DNA of 12,755 bases from Proteobacteria bacterium ST_bin16 (GTDB taxonomy: Bacteria > Pseudomonadota > Gammaproteobacteria > Burkholderiales > Nitrosomonadaceae): positions 1-12,755 of the forward strand of contig MSXT01000001.1 in assembly GCA_002083595.1 (NCBI GenBank), given 5' to 3'. Shown piece after piece: positions 9,013 to 12,755 of the stretch. A program made the position numbers and the translations under genes. Position 1 is the first letter of the stretch. Every line of letters starts with the position of its first letter. The notes under the pieces are model-generated. The model saw only the letters and a program-made list of their open reading frames with translations, was not told the origin of the DNA and ran no database searches.

Positions 9013-9528
9013 CTATTTGCTATCTCGTACCATGGCTAAGCCACGTACAAAACGAGCAGGTACTTCATTCAATGTTTGTACAAACTTGGCAATAGGTGCC
9101 TGCATTGTTCCCAACAATCTTGCCAGCAATTCATCACGACTTGGCAATACTGCGAGTGCAGTAATCTCATCACGCGATATCACTTGTGCGCCGATCGCAC
9201 CCACTTTGATTACGAATTTTTCATTGTCTCTAGAAAACTCATGCAGCACTTTCGCGGCTGCTACCGGATCGGTACTGATGCCATAAGCAAGCGGACCAAC
9301 CATATGCTTGGCTAAACCTGCATAAGGCGTATCTACGACAGCACGACGAACCAATGAATTTTTTATGACATGAAAATAAACTCCTGACTCGCGAGTTTTC
9401 GCTCTCAGTTGCGTCATTTGACCAACTTCCATCCCTCGATACTCTGCAATAATAATCGCTTGAGCGTTAGCTACTTGAGCGCTCACTTCAGCTACTATTG
9501 CTTTTTTCTCATCAAGATTAAGACTCAA
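9013..9528 (-). CDS. rplJ: 50S ribosomal protein L10, TTG start
   Basis: Stalk base protein, 171 aa, that anchors L7/L12 dimers to 23S rRNA next to L11. The N-terminal rRNA-binding domain covers about 1-125 and includes VIKNSLVRRA at 54-63. The C-terminal helix that carries L12 dimers is at about 133-168. The start is TTG at 9526-9528, giving MSLNLDEKKAIVAEV, which lines up with the E. coli N terminus MALNLQDKQ. GGAGAG stands 6 nt upstream and no in-frame ATG or GTG lies close enough to replace it. A stop codon in the same frame ends only 3 nt before the TTG, so upstream extension is impossible. Expression is probably controlled by the structured leader at 9601-9769, to which the L10-L12 complex would bind. 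Confidence 0.97.
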   Translation of the reverse strand: MSLNLDEKKAIVAEVSAQVANAQAIIIAEYRGMEVGQMTQLRAKTRESGVYFHVIKNSLVRRAVVDTPYAGLAKHMVGPLAYGISTDPVAAAKVLHEFSRDNEKFVIKVGAIGAQVISRDEITALAVLPSRDELLARLLGTMQAPIAKFVQTLNEVPARFVRGLAMVRDSK

Positions 9529-9531
9529 GGT

Positions 9532-9585
9532 TCACTCTCCATCAGTTAAAAATAGCATTCGACTCATGAATAAATTTCCCATCAT
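9532..9585 (-). other. Possible 17-codon leader ORF before rplJ
   Basis: An ATG-initiated 17-codon reading frame (MMGNLFMSRMLFLTDGE) ends in a TGA that overlaps the 3' end of the rplJ ribosome binding site, one codon before the TTG start and in the same frame. None of its ATGs has a recognisable Shine-Dalgarno sequence, so translation is doubtful. It may be chance, or a translational coupling element. Confidence 0.2.
9535..9540 (-). promoter_or_regulatory. Ribosome binding site for the TTG start of rplJ
   Basis: GGAGAG with a 6-nt spacer (TGAACC) to the TTG codon. It is the only strong site near the beginning of the L10 frame and therefore supports TTG initiation. Confidence 0.8.
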
Positions 9586-9600
9586 CGAACACTACACACT

Positions 9601-9769
9601 GGTGACCTTAAACCAGGAAAAAAAAACTCCTGTCTGGGTTCACCATCTACGCTGGGTTCTCAAGGTATCGCAGAAAAGAAACTAAAAATTCCAATAATTT
9701 TTTTCTGCATAGTTGAGTGTTTAAGTGTCATCCTGTCAATCCTTCATTCACTTTCAGCACACCCCAACG
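9601..9769 (-). promoter_or_regulatory. L10 (rplJ) autoregulatory mRNA leader
   Basis: The rplA-rplJ gap carries a folded leader resembling the proteobacterial L10 leader family. The minus-strand RNA begins with AAGACCGTTGGGG and returns with CCCAGCGTAGATGGTGA; E. coli has the like-placed AAGACCGCAGG and CCTGCGTAGACGGTGA (from memory). Helices found by hand: P1, 9763-9769 with 9650-9656 (7 bp, one G-T); P2, 9759-9762 with 9717-9720, then 9749-9753 with 9723-9727; P3, GCAGAAAA/TTTTCTGC, 9701-9708 with 9670-9677, plus an inner 5-bp stem; P4, GGTGA/TCACC, 9640-9644 with 9601-9605, then CAGGA/TCCTG with a T-rich loop. L10-L12 would bind it to repress rplJ-rplL translation. The T-run lies in a loop, so P4 is not a terminator. 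Confidence 0.85.
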
Positions 9770-9822
9770 GTCTTTGATAATCCTCAAATACAAATTGTAT
9801 TCGATGGCCCAAAGTTCTTTTG

Positions 9823-10515
9823 TTACGTTATGCTTGTTTGATCTACCCGTATACCAATGCCCATAGTACTTGAAACGGACACTTTTCTCAGATAAATGCC
9901 TTTTGACGAAGCCGGTTTGGATTTATTCAGCGCTTCAATCAATGCTTTCAAATTTTGTTTTAATGCATCCACACCAAACGACGCACGGCCAATTGTGCAA
10001 TGAATGATGCCGGTTTTGTCTGCTCTAAATTGTACTTGCCCAGCTTTCGCATTCTTAACCGCACCGGCAATATCCGCAGTCACAGTACCTACCTTTGGAT
10101 TTGGCATTAAACTACGTGGCCCCAGAATTTGACCCAATTGACCCACGACGCGCATCGCATCTGGACTTGCAATAGCAACATCAAAGTTGATATTTCCAGC
10201 TTTAATTTCAGCAGCCAAGTCATCAAAACCAACAATATCTGCTCCCGCTTCTTGCGCTTCTTTTGCTTTATCGCCTTGCGCAAATACAGCAACGCGCACT
10301 GTTTTTCCTGTACCTGCGGGCAAAACTACCGAGCCGCGCACGGCTTGATCGGATTTCTTCGCATCAATACCCAAGTTCACTGCAATATCAATAGATTCAT
10401 CAAATTTTGCTGTTGCAGCTTCTTTAACGAGTCCCAACGCTTCGTCAATTTGATATGTCTTATTTCGATCTACTTTACCTGCAATAGCATTGTAGCGCTT
10501 CGATGAACGTGCCAT
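9823..10515 (-). CDS. rplA: 50S ribosomal protein L1
   Basis: Protein of the mobile L1 arm near the ribosomal E site, 230 aa (E. coli 234). It is also the likely translational repressor of the rplK-rplA message. Domain I is formed from both ends, with domain II inserted at about 68-160. The family signature is at about 128-146, GQILGPRSLMPNPKVGTVT. The usual form as I recall it has Gly where this protein has Ser135. KTGIIHCTIG at 167-176 is well conserved, as is the C-terminal KGIYLRKVSVSSTMG at 205-219. The tail is short, ending in VDQTSIT. The ATG is one base after the rplK stop, and its ribosome binding site GGAGGG lies inside the end of rplK (8-nt spacer), which implies translational coupling. 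The stop is TAA. Confidence 0.98.
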   Translation of the reverse strand: MARSSKRYNAIAGKVDRNKTYQIDEALGLVKEAATAKFDESIDIAVNLGIDAKKSDQAVRGSVVLPAGTGKTVRVAVFAQGDKAKEAQEAGADIVGFDDLAAEIKAGNINFDVAIASPDAMRVVGQLGQILGPRSLMPNPKVGTVTADIAGAVKNAKAGQVQFRADKTGIIHCTIGRASFGVDALKQNLKALIEALNKSKPASSKGIYLRKVSVSSTMGIGIRVDQTSIT

Positions 10516-10516
10516 G

Positions 10517-10948
10517 TTATATACCCTCCACTTCTATGCCCATACTTCTTGCACTTCCAGCAATCGTGCGTACAGCAGCATCCAAATCTGCCGCTGTCAA
10601 ATCCGGCATTTTTGTTTTGGCAATCTCTTCGGCTTGACTACGGCTTAATTTCCCTACTTTGTCTAAATGCGGCCTAGGGCTTCCTTTTCCAACACCTGCG
10701 GCCTTTTTAATTAAGACCGATGCAGGTGTTGTTTTCATTACAAACGTAAAACTTTTATCAGCATACGCAGTAATAATTACGGGAACAGGCAAACCCGGCT
10801 CCAATTTCTGGGTAGCCGCGTTAAACGCTTTACAGAACTCCATAATATTTAACTGCCGCTGACCGAGCGCCGGTCCAATAGGTGGACTTGGATTAGCTTT
10901 TCCGGCAGGCACCTGCAACTTAATATAGCCAATAATCTTCTTTGCCAC
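10517..10948 (-). CDS. rplK: 50S ribosomal protein L11, GTG start
   Basis: Protein of the GTPase-associated centre, 143 aa, which with 23S rRNA helices 43-44 forms the thiostrepton site and is needed for RelA activation. The N-terminal domain is at 1-70, with the proline-rich factor-facing segment NPSPPIGPALGQ at 19-30. The C-terminal rRNA-binding domain is at about 76-143, with GSARSMGIEV at 131-140. The start is GTG, giving MAKKIIGYIKLQVPAG, the family's N terminus. GGAG lies 6 nt upstream. An ATG lies between the ribosome binding site and the GTG but reads ATG-TAG in another frame, so it cannot serve. The gene forms a tight pair with rplA (1-bp gap) and follows nusG after 93 bp. Confidence 0.98.
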   Translation of the reverse strand: MAKKIIGYIKLQVPAGKANPSPPIGPALGQRQLNIMEFCKAFNAATQKLEPGLPVPVIITAYADKSFTFVMKTTPASVLIKKAAGVGKGSPRPHLDKVGKLSRSQAEEIAKTKMPDLTAADLDAAVRTIAGSARSMGIEVEGI

Positions 10949-10954
10949 TACATT

Positions 10955-10958
10955 CTCC
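10955..10958 (-). promoter_or_regulatory. Ribosome binding site for the GTG start of rplK
   Basis: GGAG six nt before the GTG. The nearer ATG is separated from it by only one base, too close for initiation, and is followed at once by TAG. This decides for GTG. Confidence 0.8.
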
Positions 10959-10962
10959 TGAT

Positions 10963-10993
10963 GGGTACGTTCGAACGACTATGCGTTCTCCCC
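10963..10993 (-). promoter_or_regulatory. Possible L1-responsive leader hairpin before rplK
   Basis: The nusG-rplK gap can fold as a short outer GGG/CCC stem, an asymmetric internal loop (about 2 nt against 7), and an inner GAACG/CGTTC stem (10984-10988 with 10973-10977) with loop CATAGT. A second GAACG directly follows, so CGTTCGAACG at 10968-10977 is a perfect 10-base palindrome and offers an alternative pairing. In E. coli L1 represses the L11 operon by binding a leader structure near the rplK start, and such sites have two stems around an asymmetric loop. The position fits; the sequence match to a known L1 site was not established. Confidence 0.35.
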
Positions 10994-11041
10994 GTTGATA
11001 AACAATAAAAAACACCTAAAAAACTTTAATTAACTATCCTA

Positions 11042-11575
11042 CTAGGATTTCTCTACTTGATTGAAGTCCAACTCCACTGGTGTTGGACGTCCGAATATGG
11101 AAACCGAGACTCTGAGTTTACTTTTGTCATAGTTGACATCTTCCACGTTGCCATGAAAATCTGTAAACGGCCCTTCCTTAACGCGAACTGCTTCACCAAT
11201 TTCAAATAGAATTTTTGGTTTTGGTTTCTCAACACCCTCTTGAATTTGATGGAGTATATTCTCGACTTCCTTCTGACTTATCGGTGTAGGTTTCATAGCG
11301 GAACCACCGACAAAACCTGTCACTTTCTCGGTATTCTTGACCAGATGCCATGAATCATCGGACATCTCCATTTCTACGAGCACATAGCCCGGAAAAAATT
11401 TACGCTCACTGATATTTTTTTGGCCGCTTTTCATTTCTATCACCTCTTCCACCGGCACTAGAATTTGACCAAATTTATCTTGCATGCCAGCTCGCTCAAT
11501 ACGATCCTTCAATGCGCGCTGTACACTTTTCTCATAACCCGAATAAGCGTGAACTACATACCATTTCATACCCAT
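11042..11575 (-). CDS. nusG: Transcription termination/antitermination factor NusG
   Basis: Elongation factor of 177 aa that bridges the RNAP clamp, bound by its N-terminal NGN domain, to Rho or ribosomal protein S10, bound by its KOW domain. NGN domain about 4-110: KWYVVHAYSGYEKSV at 4-18 and FFPGYVLVEM at 60-69, the RNAP-contacting surface. KOW domain about 123-177: VRVKEGPFTDFHGNVEDV at 130-147, then FGRPTPVELDF at 161-171. Two in-frame ATGs are possible, at 11575 and 11569. GAGGA is 4 nt before the first and 10 nt before the second. I kept the first, but MKWYVVHAYSG from the second is equally plausible. It lies 21 bp after secE, the classical secE-nusG pairing. The stop is TAG. Confidence 0.97.
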   Translation of the reverse strand: MGMKWYVVHAYSGYEKSVQRALKDRIERAGMQDKFGQILVPVEEVIEMKSGQKNISERKFFPGYVLVEMEMSDDSWHLVKNTEKVTGFVGGSAMKPTPISQKEVENILHQIQEGVEKPKPKILFEIGEAVRVKEGPFTDFHGNVEDVNYDKSKLRVSVSIFGRPTPVELDFNQVEKS

Positions 11576-11596
11576 TCTTTCCTCTGAGAGACGTGA

Positions 11597-11941
11597 TCAA
11601 GCATCCGGATTCATCATAACTTTTACAAGTGACATCAACCCAGCATCAATCAACCATAAAAACAGTGCCATGGCAATGACAAAAGCAAACACCACACCCG
11701 ATGTTTGCAGTGTTTCCTTGCGGCTAGGCCAAACTACTTTCTTCGCTTCTTCAGAAGATTCTCTGCAAAACACATAAAATTCCTGACCTTGAGTTGTAAA
11801 TCTTGCAGTGACCGCAGCCAGCAAAAATCCTGCCAGGATAGACAATATGCGCACAACCATGGCGCTTTCACTTAAATAAATGAAACCTGCCACGCCAGCA
11901 ATAATAAATACAAATACAAGCCCAAGTTTCAATTTATTCAC
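11597..11941 (-). CDS. secE: Preprotein translocase subunit SecE, GTG start
   Basis: Inner-membrane subunit of the SecYEG translocon, 114 aa, which clamps SecY. Three hydrophobic segments are visible, at about 6-23, 28-46 and 82-106, the three-span form seen in E. coli and relatives rather than the single-span form of many bacteria. The conserved amphipathic cytoplasmic motif EEAKKVVWPSRKETLQT lies at 64-80, just before the last span. The start is GTG (11939-11941), with AAAGGA about 10 nt upstream, a fairly long spacer. A start at Met28 would remove the first membrane segment and is unlikely. It precedes nusG by 21 bp and follows tRNA-Trp after 146 bp. Confidence 0.95.
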   Translation of the reverse strand: MNKLKLGLVFVFIIAGVAGFIYLSESAMVVRILSILAGFLLAAVTARFTTQGQEFYVFCRESSEEAKKVVWPSRKETLQTSGVVFAFVIAMALFLWLIDAGLMSLVKVMMNPDA

Positions 11942-12087
11942 GTCTATTGAATCCTTTTATTCCTTTGCGATTGTGTAAAAACATTCGATTGCACCATAAA
12001 GCTGAATTAGCTCATTTTATTGCCACAATCAAAACCGCTATTTACTAGCTAAAAGTCTCTTAATTATTATCAAAACAATCCAGTTAA
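11942..12087 (-). other. secE-tRNA-Trp spacer, nothing firm
   Basis: AT-rich stretch of 146 bp. It contains the 3' trailer of the tRNA and the secE ribosome binding site. The best promoter-like pair is TTGATT (12027-12032), a 17-nt spacer and TAATTC (12004-12009), with a poor -10 element. I see no hairpin-plus-U terminator. Confidence 0.3.
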
Positions 12088-12163
12088 TGGCAGGCCAGGA
12101 GGGCATCGAACCCCCAACCTTCGGTTTTGGAGACCGACGCTCTGCCAATTGAGCTACTGGCCT
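12088..12163 (-). tRNA. trnW: tRNA-Trp (anticodon CCA)
   Basis: Tryptophan tRNA of 76 nt with the 3' CCA encoded. The acceptor stem AGGCCAG/CTGGCCT is a perfect 7 bp. The anticodon stem TCGGT/ACCGA closes the loop CTCCAAA, placing anticodon CCA at 12128-12130. The T arm GGGGG-TTCGATG-CCCTC is present, with one wobble pair, as is the D arm with AGCTCAATTGGCAGAGC. Discriminator base G73 and the A1-T72 pair match the known tryptophan identity set. Its position between tuf and secE is the usual betaproteobacterial arrangement; it is probably cut out of a tuf-tRNA-secE transcript. Confidence 0.98.
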
Positions 12164-12234
12164 TTTAACTGAAATAATCTGAAGCTAAAACCACAAAAAA
12201 ACAATTACTATTCTGCTTTTATTATTACAACAAT

Positions 12235-12755
12235 CTACTCAATAATTTTTGCGACAACGCCTGCACCAACCGTACGCCCGCCTTCCCGTATCGCAAATCG
12301 CAATCCATCTTCCATCGCAATCGGTGCTATCAGATTGACCGTTACCGATACGTTATCCCCGGGCATCACCATTTCCGTACCTGCCGGTAGCTCAATCGCC
12401 CCCGTAACATCCGTCGTTCTGAAATAAAATTGCGGGCGATAACCAGGGAAAAATGGAGTATGTCTTCCGCCCTCTTCCTTGCTTAATACATATATTTCCG
12501 CTGTGAATTTGGTATGCGGCGATATGCTGCCCGGTTTTGCCAGCACTTGTCCGCGCTCTACTTCTTCACGTTTCGTGCCACGCAGCAGTATTCCCACATT
12601 ATCACCGGCTTGACCTTGATCCAATAGTTTACGGAACATTTCAACGCCCGTGCATACTGTCTTCAGCGTGGGTTTAAGGCCTACGATCTCTATCTCTTCA
12701 CCTACTTTGATGATACCTCTTTCAACCCGTCCCGTTACAACCGTTCCACGGCCCG
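12235..12755 (-). CDS. tuf: Elongation factor Tu, C-terminal part (runs off right edge)
   Basis: GTPase that delivers aminoacyl-tRNA to the ribosome. Only the last 172 codons are in the window; the first complete codon begins at 12753, and the G domain and start lie outside. Visible are most of domain 2, from GRGTVVTGRVERGIIKVGEE onward and including CTGVEMFRKLLDQGQAGDNVG, and all of domain 3, including GGRHTPFFPGYRPQFYFRTTDVTG and the C-terminal DGLRFAIREGGRTVGAGVVAKIIE. These segments bind the tRNA acceptor and T arms. The stop is TAG. The copy next to tRNA-Trp and secE corresponds to tufB in E. coli; many proteobacteria carry a second copy in the str operon, so the symbol tuf is used. It is partial because of the window edge and is not degraded. 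Confidence 0.98.
   Translation of the reverse strand, partial: GRGTVVTGRVERGIIKVGEEIEIVGLKPTLKTVCTGVEMFRKLLDQGQAGDNVGILLRGTKREEVERGQVLAKPGSISPHTKFTAEIYVLSKEEGGRHTPFFPGYRPQFYFRTTDVTGAIELPAGTEMVMPGDNVSVTVNLIAPIAMEDGLRFAIREGGRTVGAGVVAKIIE

Noticed and set aside
9618..9626. Nine-T run as an intrinsic terminator before rplJ
   Set aside because: The T-run is in the loop of a hairpin, not after its 3' arm, and E. coli has a similar T-rich loop in its L10 leader.
9734..9739. Perfect TTGACA inside the rplA-rplJ gap as an rplJ promoter
   Set aside because: It lies between the two strands of leader helix P2 (outer 9759-9762 with 9717-9720, inner 9749-9753 with 9723-9727), so starting here would remove the 5' halves of P1 and P2, and no good -10 lies 16-18 nt downstream.
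10978..11005. TTGTTT, 16-nt spacer, CATAGT as an rplK promoter
   Set aside because: Three of six and four of six matches with a short spacer, in AT-rich DNA where such pairs are frequent; it also overlaps the leader hairpin.
12195..12201. Seven-T run between tuf and tRNA-Trp as a tuf terminator
   Set aside because: No stable stem stands immediately upstream, and the tRNA and secE probably share the transcript.
1..12755. A novel system, mobile element or CRISPR array
   Set aside because: Every sizeable open stretch is accounted for by known core genes; no transposase, terminal inverted repeats, regularly spaced repeats or atypical genes were seen.

Overview
This window is a canonical proteobacterial transcription/translation locus, with every gene on the minus strand. 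In transcription order (right to left) it reads tuf (3' part only), tRNA-Trp(CCA), secE, nusG, rplK, rplA, rplJ, rplL, rpoB, rpoC. The tuf-tRNA-Trp-secE order, the protein sequences (for example an RpoB rifampicin region reading DQTNPLSEITHKRR) and the moderate base composition point to a betaproteobacterium. A Nitrosomonas-like ammonia oxidiser is my best guess, but this is an impression from sequence style and was not tested by a search.

Right part (about 10.5-12.76 kb): the C-terminal 172 codons of EF-Tu run off the right edge. They are followed by a 76-nt tRNA-Trp with encoded CCA, then secE and nusG separated by 21 bp. A 93-bp gap with a possible structured leader precedes rplK, and rplK and rplA are separated by one base. 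Middle (8.5-9.8 kb): a roughly 290-bp gap upstream of rplJ holds a convincing L10-type autoregulatory leader, with four helices readable directly from the sequence. rplJ itself starts with TTG. rplJ and rplL are 51 bp apart. Left part (1-8.5 kb): a 153-bp rplL-rpoB spacer contains an attenuator-like hairpin, followed by rpoB (1357 aa) and rpoC (1400 aa), both intact with all catalytic motifs. The 49 bp after rpoC show no terminator but contain a TTGACA hexamer that may belong to the next transcription unit.

Together these genes supply the core RNA polymerase subunits (beta, beta'), a transcription elongation factor that links RNAP to ribosomes (NusG), stalk and L1-arm ribosomal proteins (L11, L1, L10, L7/L12), a translocon subunit (SecE) and the elongator GTPase. 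Control is likely post-transcriptional: L10-L12 on the rplJ leader, L1 on the rplK-rplA message, and partial termination between rplL and rpoB.

I found no mobile element, CRISPR array, phage gene or unknown gene. This is a housekeeping region and I see no undescribed system in it. The points worth a second look are RNA structures in the intergenic regions, the use of weak start codons, and a few residue changes at functional positions.
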